Positions 1-5,190 of a stretch of DNA of 11,519 nucleotides are shown here, piece after piece (the first letter of the stretch is position 1; each line of letters begins with the position of its first letter). Position numbers and translations under genes: made by a program. Origin of the DNA: Verrucomicrobiota bacterium (lineage in GTDB: Bacteria > Verrucomicrobiota > Verrucomicrobiia > Chthoniobacterales > UBA10450); the NCBI GenBank assembly GCA_003219925.1, contig QHQU01000162.1, positions 1-11,519 of the forward strand, given 5' to 3'. The notes under the pieces are model-generated. The model saw only the letters and a list, made by a program, of their open reading frames with translations. It searched no databases and was not told the origin of the DNA.

Positions 1-116
1 CCCAAGATGAGATCTCCCTGAAGGGTCGTGGTAGACCACCACGTTGATAGGTCTCCGGTGCAAGTGCAGTAATGTATTCAGCTGAGAGATACTAATAACC
101 CGTTCGGCTTGATCAT
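1..116 (+). rRNA. rrl: 23S rRNA, 3' end (partial)
   Basis: The last ~116 bases of a large-subunit rRNA gene; the rest lies to the left of the window. The landmarks are the conserved run cacgttgatagg near 42-53 and the terminal actaataaccc...cggctt near 91-110, which match domain VI and the extreme 3' end of bacterial 23S rRNA. The exact mature end, near 114-118, is set by analogy with E. coli. A 5S gene follows on the same strand, as in a standard rRNA operon. Confidence 0.93.
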
Positions 117-135
117 TTACTTTTCTGTTAAGCTG

Positions 136-160
136 TAGCCGGGATCGTTGATCCCGGCTA
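136..160 (+). other. Hairpin in the 23S-5S spacer
   Basis: A perfect 11-bp inverted repeat (tagccgggatc / gatcccggcta) with a 3-base loop lies about 20 bases after the 23S 3' end. No T-tract follows, so it does not look like an intrinsic terminator. It may be an RNA processing stem or a structural element of the pre-rRNA. The role is inferred; the pairing is visible directly. Confidence 0.6.
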
Positions 161-301
161 TCGCAAACAGAGAAGATCAAATGATCTCAAACAAAACGAA
201 GCCTTAACGTTCGCTTTCCCTTCCTGTATGTAGATATCAGAGAACCAGCAGTTCTTTTGAAACTGTACGATCGACATCGTCATCAGAGATGCCGACTCGC
301 G

Positions 302-332
302 CTGGCGTCGCTGCGGTGCAGCGAAACGCCAG
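302..332 (+). other. Hairpin just upstream of 5S rRNA
   Basis: ctggcgt-cgctgc (302-314) pairs with gcagcg-aa-acgccag (318-332), giving a 13-bp stem with a 2-base bulge and a 3-base loop, ending about 13 bases before the 5S 5' end. The position suits a precursor-processing site for 5S rRNA. The remaining spacer (161-301) shows no tRNA and no credible ORF. Confidence 0.5.
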
Positions 333-344
333 TCCGGCTCGGAC

Positions 345-461
345 CTCTGGTGATAATAGCGCAGTGGCACCACCCGTTCCCATTCCGAACACGGCAGTGA
401 AACGCTGCAGCCCCGATGGTAGTGCGGCGATAGGCCGCGCGAGAGTAGGACATCGCCAGAA
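345..461 (+). rRNA. rrf: 5S ribosomal RNA
   Basis: The sequence has the standard 5S layout. The terminal helix pairs tctgg (346-350) with ccaga (456-460). Between them are the conserved blocks ccattccgaacacgg (380-394), cagtgaaacgctgcagc (394-410), ccgatggtagt (413-423) and gcgagagtagg (439-449). The length of about 115-117 bases is normal. It is co-oriented with 23S, about 230 bases downstream, and followed immediately by a terminator, so it is the last gene of the rRNA operon. The ends are accurate to a few bases. Confidence 0.95.
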
Positions 462-498
462 CCCCGCCACTTGACTTCAAGTGGCGGGGTTTTTCTTT
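462..498 (+). terminator. Intrinsic terminator of the rRNA operon
   Basis: ccccgccacttg (462-473) pairs perfectly with caagtggcgggg (478-489) around the 4-base loop actt. The stem is 12 bp and GC-rich, and is followed by a T-rich tail (tttttcttt). It starts one base after the 5S terminal helix, the classic site for rRNA operon termination. Confidence 0.92.
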
Positions 499-528
499 CG
501 AGGGCTCGCAAGCCACTTCGCGTGCTGA

Positions 529-548
529 TAAACGCGTCCTCGCGTTTA
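529..548. other. Short perfect hairpin between the rRNA operon and the HNH gene
   Basis: taaacgcg / cgcgttta form an 8-bp stem around tcct. No U-tract follows, so terminator function is doubtful. It lies in the 120-base gap between the rRNA terminator and the HNH gene, which otherwise shows no gene or convincing promoter. It could mark the junction of the inserted segment. Confidence 0.4.
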
Positions 549-621
549 CGAAATCTTAATCCCCATGAGGATCGACATTAACCGCCAAAGATTCTACCTT
601 GGGAGTACTCGTTAACGGAAC

Positions 622-1872
622 ATGCAACCCGTCGATCTAACAGGTCAAGTTTTCGGACGGTGGACTGTAGTCGGCCCTCGACACGTCAGACGCAGTATCC
701 CGATTTGGCGATGTCGATGTTCATGCGGATCGGAGAAATGGGTCGTCTCACAGACATTACGAAACGGGAGCAGTAGGTCATGCGGCTGCTTACTTCGAGA
801 AGAGACGGCGAAACGTTTTCTCAAGAATTTAGTCGGCAAGAGATTTGATCGATTGACAGTCTTGAAGCAAAGAAAAAGCGAAAATCGTATTAATTCGTGG
901 TTATGCCAATGTGACTGCGGTCAAACTGTCTGGGTCCGCGCGATTGGGCTGCGGCAAGGTTCGACTAAGTCGTGCGGTTGTTTAAACCGGGAATTGTCAA
1001 GCCAGCGTGCGCGACTACTAAAAAAACGTCATCGGGTTCTTCTGACGGAGGCAGGACGTCAACAACTTCAAGAAATCGGCAACCTTGAAAGTCAAATTCT
1101 ACTCTTGTCTGACGAATCCGAGGCTGGACCGCACCTAACAGACAAGCAGATTAGCGAGCATCTCGGCGTTACGCGTACGAAAGTCGAATACACACGAACG
1201 AAATTTGCAGCACCTGAGGAAATCAGGCGAAGAGCAATCTCAGCGCTTAAAGAAATGGCGCGCGATCCCCGGCGTAGGCAACTACGCTTAGAGACACTTC
1301 GCCGATACGACGAAAAACCTACGACTAAACTCAAAAAAGCAGCATATCGCCAAAATATGCCTCTGCGTGTCCGCGAGCATAAAAACATCTACAGAAAGGC
1401 GTACAAGAAACGACCAGAAGTCAGATTGCGCGAGAACGAACGTGAGCGCATATGGCGTCAAACGCCGGAAGGGAAACAGCGGAAGCGCCTCTACGTTGAG
1501 CGCGGGAAGCAACGTTCGAATGCTCGCTGGCGAGAGCGCTACGCAACTGAGATCACGTTTAGAATTCGGCACGCACTACGCGCCCGGCTGCGCCTGGCGC
1601 TTAAGCACTGTGGAATTGTCGAGCCACGCACGACACTGGAGCTAGTTGGCTGTACACCTGTCGAACTTCGCTTCCACTTAGAGGGAAAGTTTTTGCCCGG
1701 CATGAGCTGGCACAATCACGGCAAGTGGCACATTGATCACATTGTTCCCTGCGCGCAGTTTGACCTAACGAATCTCGAAGATCGGCAACGCTGTTTTCAT
1801 TTTTCGAATCTTCAGCCGCTTTGGGCGGCAGAAAACATCCGCAAAGGCGGCAGGGCCGTTGGAGCCGAGTAA
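622..1872 (+). CDS. HNH endonuclease with two tandem zinc-ribbon modules
   Basis: A 416-residue protein, probably a DNA endonuclease of the phage or homing-endonuclease type. Two N-terminal modules share the pattern G-x2-FxRxTV...W-x-CxCxCG...SCGC. Module 1 covers residues ~7-57 (C31, C33, C35, C54, C56) and module 2 ~71-121 (C95, C97, C99, C118, C120); each is a likely Zn-binding DNA-recognition unit. Residues ~172-195 (TDKQISEHLGVTRTKVEYTR) read as a helix-turn-helix. A highly basic Arg/Lys-rich stretch, ~200-330, follows. The C-terminal ββα-metal nuclease motif is at ~362-410: WHIDH (H370, D372, H373), then NLQPLW (N396) and N405 near KGG. The ATG at 622 is preceded only by a weak acgga. 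Base use differs from neighbours; line 841-900 is only 21/60 G+C, which suggests transfer. It converges with the next gene. Domain calls are firm; target and biological role are unknown. Confidence 0.82.
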   Translation: MQPVDLTGQVFGRWTVVGPRHVRRSIPIWRCRCSCGSEKWVVSQTLRNGSSRSCGCLLREETAKRFLKNLVGKRFDRLTVLKQRKSENRINSWLCQCDCGQTVWVRAIGLRQGSTKSCGCLNRELSSQRARLLKKRHRVLLTEAGRQQLQEIGNLESQILLLSDESEAGPHLTDKQISEHLGVTRTKVEYTRTKFAAPEEIRRRAISALKEMARDPRRRQLRLETLRRYDEKPTTKLKKAAYRQNMPLRVREHKNIYRKAYKKRPEVRLRENERERIWRQTPEGKQRKRLYVERGKQRSNARWRERYATEITFRIRHALRARLRLALKHCGIVEPRTTLELVGCTPVELRFHLEGKFLPGMSWHNHGKWHIDHIVPCAQFDLTNLEDRQRCFHFSNLQPLWAAENIRKGGRAVGAE

Positions 1873-1897
1873 CAATCAGCTAGCAATTCATCGGCTC
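1862..1897. other. Hairpin spanning two convergent stop codons
   Basis: gagccga (1862-1868) pairs with tcggctc (1891-1897). The 22-base loop contains both the stop of the HNH gene (1870-1872) and that of the minus-strand gene (1880-1882). There is no T-tract on either side, so it is at best a weak bidirectional terminator or mRNA end-protecting structure. Confidence 0.25.
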
Positions 1898-2695
1898 TGG
1901 TTCGTTCGCATCGATAACGCCGCGCCGTTTCAGGGTTTTAATCATTGCCTTCTCATCAATGAAAATAATCGGTAGCCGCTCTGAGGGATCGACTACCTCT
2001 GTCGATGTCAAAGTCTGTACTCGAACACCACATCGCTCTGTGATAGCAACCATAATCTCGCGGCTGAACGCCATAAACCAATCGTGAAGTCGTCCGAGAT
2101 CACGATACAACGGGTTCGTTGCAACACTCGGATCAAGCGCCCCAACTTCATCGAGCAACGACGCGTTTCGAACGGCCTCCGCAAAATTGTAGAAAATATT
2201 TCCGCTTCTTTCCCCGGTGACAAACGTGTAATCGCCGGCAACGCGCTGTAAACCGGCCGTGATAACATCGCGATCATAATGCGATGCAAATTTGTCGCGA
2301 ACGGTTCGAACGAGACTCGCTTTCGCGAAGTACCGCTGAAAGCACTTAAGCGCGTTTATCGCATCTGCACTGAGTTTGCCGTGCACCTTCGCGGATAATC
2401 GGCTGCGATGCCATGCCGTCCGAATTACAGTTTCTGCCTCGTTGAGTGCTGCGCACCAAAGCCTCACAGCGAGTATCAGTGAGTGAAGCGCTATCTCGTG
2501 CTCTATGCCTTTGTACGCTTTGACGCCATTATGTGCGGTGACAACCATTTGATGTGACGGACGTCGTTGCGAACTTGGCCCAATCGCACCAGGAAGAGTT
2601 GTTCCGATTCCTGTAATTGCCGAAATTTTGCCGCGTCGACTGTGACTTGCATTACTTGCATGCCTGACGATATATCGGACGAACGGTTCGCTCAC
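1880..2695 (-). CDS. Unrecognised protein with a HEPN-like R-D-x4-H motif
   Basis: A 271-residue protein of unknown function. The clearest feature is TVRDKFASHYD at ~131-141: R133-D134-x4-H139 fits the R-polar-x(4-6)-H active-site pattern of HEPN ribonucleases, and the surrounding run (helical-looking ~111-141, then a conserved-looking GNIFYNFAEAV at ~165-175) resembles hypothetical proteins with an 'RNKFxxHYD' core. Other likely helices are ~67-95 and ~196-223. No signal peptide or membrane segment is visible. The start is uncertain: GTG at 2695 has no good Shine-Dalgarno, and residues ~20-49 look atypical, so ATG at 2548 (residue 50) is a real alternative. The gene converges on the HNH gene with seven bases between stops, and diverges from ferritin. 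HEPN proteins are common in toxin-antitoxin and abortive-infection loci; a defence role here is inference only. Confidence 0.7.
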   Translation of the reverse strand: MSEPFVRYIVRHASNASHSRRGKISAITGIGTTLPGAIGPSSQRRPSHQMVVTAHNGVKAYKGIEHEIALHSLILAVRLWCAALNEAETVIRTAWHRSRLSAKVHGKLSADAINALKCFQRYFAKASLVRTVRDKFASHYDRDVITAGLQRVAGDYTFVTGERSGNIFYNFAEAVRNASLLDEVGALDPSVATNPLYRDLGRLHDWFMAFSREIMVAITERCGVRVQTLTSTEVVDPSERLPIIFIDEKAMIKTLKRRGVIDANEPEPMNC

Positions 2696-2759
2696 GTAAG
2701 TTGCTCAAGATACGCAGCCGAATCAGTTTGCATCCGCGTAATCCGCGGTAGGCTTCAGC

Positions 2760-3272
2760 ATGCTTACGAGCCAAAAAGTTATCGATGCGATTAACGAACA
2801 GATCGGCTACGAGTTCAGTGCGGAGCTGCAGTACTATGCGATCGCCGCGCATTTTGCGGCTGAAGCGTTGCCGCAGTTATCGCAGCATTTCTTTAAGCAG
2901 GCCGAGGAAGAGAAAGGGCATGCCCTGCGCTTTATTAAATATGTGGTCGATGCCGGCGGACGTGTAGTGATCCCGGGGATCGACGCGCCCAAATCAAAAT
3001 TCAAAACTCCGCGCGATGCGGTGAAGCTTTCGCTTGATCAGGAAATTCACGTGACTCAGCAAATCAACGGCCTGGTGGGATTGGCGCGGAAGCAGAACGA
3101 CTACATCACGATCAATTTTCTACAGTGGTTTTTGACCGAACAGCTCGAAGAAGTTTCGTCGATGGATAATCTTCTCAAGATCGTGGAGCGGGCGGGGACG
3201 GACTTGCTGCAAGCCGATGAATATTTGGCTCGGGTTGGGATTAGGACGATGCCGGAACCGCCGAAGGAGTAG
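2760..3272 (+). CDS. ftn: Bacterial non-haem ferritin
   Basis: A 170-residue ferritin: it oxidises Fe(II) and stores Fe(III) mineral in a 24-subunit cytoplasmic shell. Length matches E. coli FtnA (165). The ferroxidase ligands line up one position later than in FtnA: E18, E51, H54 (from EEEKGH), E95 (LDQEIH), Q128 and E131 (TEQLEE), with Y25 also kept. The four-helix bundle is complete: ~5-35, 40-67, 85-115 and 118-145, with a short fifth helix (DLLQADEYLARVG) near the end. A ggtagg box (2748-2753) lies about seven bases before the ATG. The C-terminal tail is duplicated downstream in decayed form. No haem-ligand signature of bacterioferritin is seen. The 64-base gap to the divergent gene would hold both promoters; I see no convincing iron-responsive operator. 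Confidence 0.96.
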   Translation: MLTSQKVIDAINEQIGYEFSAELQYYAIAAHFAAEALPQLSQHFFKQAEEEKGHALRFIKYVVDAGGRVVIPGIDAPKSKFKTPRDAVKLSLDQEIHVTQQINGLVGLARKQNDYITINFLQWFLTEQLEEVSSMDNLLKIVERAGTDLLQADEYLARVGIRTMPEPPKE

Positions 3273-3299
3273 CAATCCACCGAAAATAGCAAGAGATGT

Positions 3300-3321
3300 C
3301 TCGAGTTCGCTCGACATGGCA
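3300..3321. repeat. Degenerate terminus of the gtcatcctgag-type repeat
   Basis: The 22 bases here match 18 of the 22 bases at 8620-8641, the right end of the full palindromic repeat annotated at 8546-8640 (shared core ttcgctcg flanked by ctcga and atg). It sits between the intact ferritin gene and the decayed ferritin tail. It is probably an old solo end of the same repeat family, or a coincidence of a GC-rich motif. Confidence 0.4.
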
Positions 3322-3323
3322 AG

Positions 3324-3387
3324 AAGCCGATGAATATCTCTCGCACGCAGGGAGGTCAAAGCGATGCCTGAGCCACGCAAGGAATGA
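3324..3387 (+). pseudogene. Decayed duplicate of the ferritin 3' end
   Basis: This stretch repeats the end of the ferritin gene (3211-3272), 113 bases away. It opens with the identical 14 bases aagccgatgaatat (encoding ADEY) and ends with a close match to the terminal codons: MPEPRKE-stop at 3364-3387 against MPEPPKE-stop in ferritin. Between the two blocks the copy has 38 bases where ferritin has 36, so the reading frame is broken. Nothing resembling the first ~150 ferritin residues precedes it. It reads as the remnant of a tandem ferritin paralogue lost by deletion. The alternative is a short segmental duplication of the gene end. The 124 bases after it (3388-3511) show nothing else I can support. 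Confidence 0.55.
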
Positions 3388-3511
3388 CCGACGTCACGTT
3401 GAATCGTTAAAAGCGTTACATCCTTAAATCGGAAAGACGCGGTCGGTCGGCATCAAGATCGACATCTTCTAAAATCTTGCGTCGTGCTTTGGGCGGCTCG
3501 TAATTGACTGC

Positions 3512-3820
3512 ATGAAAATGAAAATGGCACTTAGCTTAGTCGCGGGAGCGAATTTGATCCTTAGCGGAATAACATTCGCCGCCGGGGCGAAGACTTATCA
3601 GGTCACTGGGACGGTGTTAGCCGCTACGGGCAGCATGGTGACAGTGCAAAAGGGCGCGGAGAAATTCGAAATTGATATCGATCCGGCCACGACAAAGGGT
3701 TCGGCCGATCTCAAAGTTGGCGCGAAAGTCACGGTTACCTATGTGATGAGCGCGACCAAAGTCGAGGCGAGTTCTACTGCTGCGGAACCAAGTTCGCCAA
3801 ATCCAACCTCCTCGCCTTGA
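3512..3820 (+). CDS. Small exported protein, first of a tandem paralogous pair
   Basis: A 102-residue protein. Residues 1-24 form a Sec signal peptide: basic MKMK, a hydrophobic core, and cleavage near FAA-GAKTY. The mature part (~27-86) is rich in predicted β-strands (TYQVTGTVL, SMVTVQKG, KFEIDID, AKVTVTYVM), suggesting a small β-barrel of OB type; it ends in a Ser/Pro/Thr-rich tail. The family is not recognised with certainty, and it has no catalytic signature. The gene at 4036 encodes a clear paralogue with the same strand order (TY-VTG-VL...SM-VVQKG...KVG-K...TYTM). There is no strong Shine-Dalgarno before the ATG; in-frame ATGs at 3518 and 3524 are possible starts. Likely periplasmic or envelope-associated. 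Confidence 0.75.
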   Translation: MKMKMALSLVAGANLILSGITFAAGAKTYQVTGTVLAATGSMVTVQKGAEKFEIDIDPATTKGSADLKVGAKVTVTYVMSATKVEASSTAAEPSSPNPTSSP

Positions 3821-3838
3821 TTTGTAACGAAACGTGGA

Positions 3839-3860
3839 GGGACAGGCGCCGTCGTGTCCC
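3839..3860 (+). terminator. Weak hairpin after the first small exported gene
   Basis: gggaca (3839-3844) pairs with tgtccc (3855-3860), with a 10-base loop containing ggcgcc. It lies 19 bases after the stop codon and is followed by aaatcttt rather than a true T-tract. It could act as a weak terminator or be part of a dispersed repeat. The rest of the 215-base gap to the paralogue holds no gene. Confidence 0.3.
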
Positions 3861-3996
3861 AAATCTTTACGCGGTCCGAGCCGGACTGGCATTTCAGCGC
3901 GGCGCAAACAGGGAGCGATCCCGATTTTTCCACAATAACCATATTTTTCGAGGCATTTAGGCCTACTGCGCAGAAGAGGTTCTGCCGCAAAAACCC

Positions 3997-4025
3997 TTGA
4001 ATACATTCCGCCCGAGCCGTCTAAT
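3997..4025 (+). promoter_or_regulatory. Candidate sigma-70-type promoter for the second paralogue
   Basis: ttgaat (3997-4002, four of six consensus bases) and tctaat (4020-4025, five of six) are separated by 17 bases. Transcription would start around 4032, only a few bases before the ATG at 4036. That fits the absence of a Shine-Dalgarno and would make a near-leaderless mRNA. It rests on consensus matching only. Confidence 0.3.
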
Positions 4026-4035
4026 CGATTAACCT

Positions 4036-4353
4036 ATGAAAACAAAAATATTTAGTTTGATCGCAGCGGCGAGTTTGGTGCTCAGCGGCATGGCGTTTGC
4101 CGGAGCCAAGACTTATGAAGTCACCGGACCAGTCCTTGAAGTAAACGATTCAATGATCGTTGTGCAAAAGGGCAAGGACCGCTGGGAAGTGGATCGCGAT
4201 TCCAACACCAAGGTCAACGGCGACGTGAAGGTCGGCGACAAGGCTCACATCACCTACACGATGACAGCGAAAGATGTGGAAGTGAAGACAGCCAAGGCCG
4301 AGAAAGGAACGAAGAAGGAAAAAGCGAGCCCGGCCGCTTCGCCCAAGTCGTAA
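4036..4353 (+). CDS. Small exported protein, second of a tandem paralogous pair
   Basis: A 105-residue paralogue of the preceding gene product. It has a signal peptide, residues 1-22 (MKTKIF, hydrophobic stretch, cleavage near AFA-GAKTY). The β-rich core, ~25-84, includes TYEVTGPVL, DSMIVVQKGKDRWEVD, VKVGDKAHITYTM and VEVK. The tail is Lys/Glu/Ala/Pro-rich (~86-105) and likely disordered. The core resembles small OB-like periplasmic domains, but I cannot name the family. It differs from its sister in a charged rather than Ser/Pro-rich tail and in a more acidic strand 3. No Shine-Dalgarno is obvious. The gene is probably transcribed on its own from the promoter candidate just upstream. Confidence 0.8.
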   Translation: MKTKIFSLIAAASLVLSGMAFAGAKTYEVTGPVLEVNDSMIVVQKGKDRWEVDRDSNTKVNGDVKVGDKAHITYTMTAKDVEVKTAKAEKGTKKEKASPAASPKS

Positions 4354-4388
4354 CTTTCGGGTAGGAATCCAAGTTTCGTTAGTTGAAT

Positions 4389-4416
4389 CGCCGGATGTTT
4401 TAATCCACATCCAGCG
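4389..4416 (+). terminator. Imperfect hairpin after the second paralogue
   Basis: cgccggatg (4389-4397) pairs with catccagcg (4408-4416) with one mismatch, around a 10-base AT-rich loop. It begins 36 bases after the stop codon. No T-tract follows, so the terminator call is weak. Bases 4417-4521 show no gene or further clear structure. Confidence 0.3.
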
Positions 4417-4521
4417 ATCTTCTGAGCTGCGGATGGGAACAGGCACAGATCTGCTTGGCGTTAAACTGGGCGCAAGGGGGGAGCATTTGCCCTGTGTGTG
4501 TTTGGGCGTTAACTGACCCAC

Positions 4522-4672
4522 TCATTAACACCCTGCTTTAGCTGGGTGTTAACGACACTCTGAGAGAGCCCACAACCGCTTCAGCGGTTTTTCGCCGGTG
4601 AAAAAGAAAACTGCTAAAGCGGTTGTGGTAAAAGAGTCGGCCATGCACCTCGCTGAAGCGAAGTGTTAATGA
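4522..4672. repeat. Nested palindromic element, MITE-like
   Basis: Outer arms 4522-4548 and 4646-4672 are inverted copies, 20 of 27 bases matching, with an identical tip tcattaacac / gtgttaatga. Each arm also folds on itself: ttaacaccc / gggtgttaa at 4525-4552 and cacctcgct / agcgaagtg at 4646-4664. Inside lies a perfect 12-bp inverted repeat, ccacaaccgctt (4570-4581) with aagcggttgtgg (4617-4628). Within that, aaccgct-tc-agcggtt followed by ttt (4574-4591) looks like a small terminator. There is no ORF. The architecture suggests a non-autonomous mobile element or a large structured repeat. No target-site duplication was identified with confidence. Confidence 0.6.
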
Positions 4673-4732
4673 AATGCGATATCAGGGCAACGCTAAACAC
4701 GTATTTTGCGTTGTGTGCCTAGCGGAGATTTA

Positions 4733-4802
4733 CTGCGCTGTAGCAGCTTCAGCGGAGTGCGACTCTGCTGGGCGCACAGACTGGAAAGTCTGCCTTCCAG
4801 TC
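4733..4802. repeat. Hairpin cluster, probable dispersed repeat
   Basis: The segment carries gcttcagcgg (4746-4755), also found at 4579-4588 in the neighbouring palindrome, then overlapping hairpins: cagact-GGAA-agtctg (4777-4792) and gactggaa / ttccagtc (4779-4802), which are mutually exclusive folds. From memory, the 'gcgcacag-ct-ggaaag-ctg' style is common in intergenic repeats of Verrucomicrobiota genomes. Bases 4673-4732 and 4803-4860 show nothing else I can support. Confidence 0.4.
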
Positions 4803-4860
4803 AACTGAGTAATCTTGTTCCTCCATTCCGGTCGATGCAGCCGGTACGGCTGCTGCGACG

Positions 4861-5190
4861 GTGGATGGGGATCCGAATTTTCCCGCTGGCCAAGGGCCGA
4901 AAGCCTATTATAAAGCACCGATGCTAGCCGGCATTGTTATCGGCGCGGTCGAGGCGCAAAAAATTAACAGCGCGGTTTATTTCGCGGCGGCGGCGGTTCT
5001 CATATTCGTGGCGGCGATGTTGGCCGGTCGAAAAGTTCAGCGAAATCTGAAAGCAAAATGGATCGCGGCTATCTTCGCGGTCAGCATGGCGACCTTCGGT
5101 TTGATCTGGGTTCTGCTCTCGGCCTTAAATCGCCACGAGGCGGAGCCACGAACGCCACCTGATTATCCGGCACCCAGCGCCACTCCCTGA
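4861..5190 (+). CDS. Putative small two-helix membrane protein
   Basis: A 109-residue ORF with two strong hydrophobic segments, ~37-56 (NSAVYFAAAAVLIFVAAMLA) and ~67-89 (WIAAIFAVSMATFGLIWVLL), joined by a basic loop (GRKVQRNLKAK), then a polar Pro-rich tail. That topology suggests a real membrane protein of unknown function. The start is uncertain: GTG at 4861 has no Shine-Dalgarno, and ATG at 4921 (residue 21) is preceded by tattataaag, which could be a -10 box of a leaderless transcript. The frame is open upstream only to the stop at 4810-4812, so it may also be the surviving 3' part of a longer gene cut by the repeats to its left. Its last 28 bases overlap the 3' end of the convergent greA gene. 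Confidence 0.45.
   Translation: MDGDPNFPAGQGPKAYYKAPMLAGIVIGAVEAQKINSAVYFAAAAVLIFVAAMLAGRKVQRNLKAKWIAAIFAVSMATFGLIWVLLSALNRHEAEPRTPPDYPAPSATP

Noticed and set aside
158..516. Several minus-strand ORFs and one plus-strand ORF (289-474) over the 5S region
   Set aside because: They lie across 5S rRNA and its terminator; their codons follow the RNA gene structure and the peptides look like no protein.
622..1872. An intron or intein-encoded homing endonuclease inside the 23S gene
   Set aside because: The gene lies after 5S and the rRNA terminator, not within 23S, and the visible 23S 3' end is uninterrupted.
2760..3272. Bacterioferritin or Dps rather than ferritin
   Set aside because: The ferroxidase set E18/E51/H54/E95/Q128/E131 follows FtnA, including the Gln, and length and the fifth helix fit ferritin; no haem-binding Met signature is seen.
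4706..4927. A 73-residue plus-strand ORF across the repeat cluster
   Set aside because: It reads through hairpin repeats, and the translation has no domain or hydrophobic pattern; the overlapping frame from 4861 is more protein-like.
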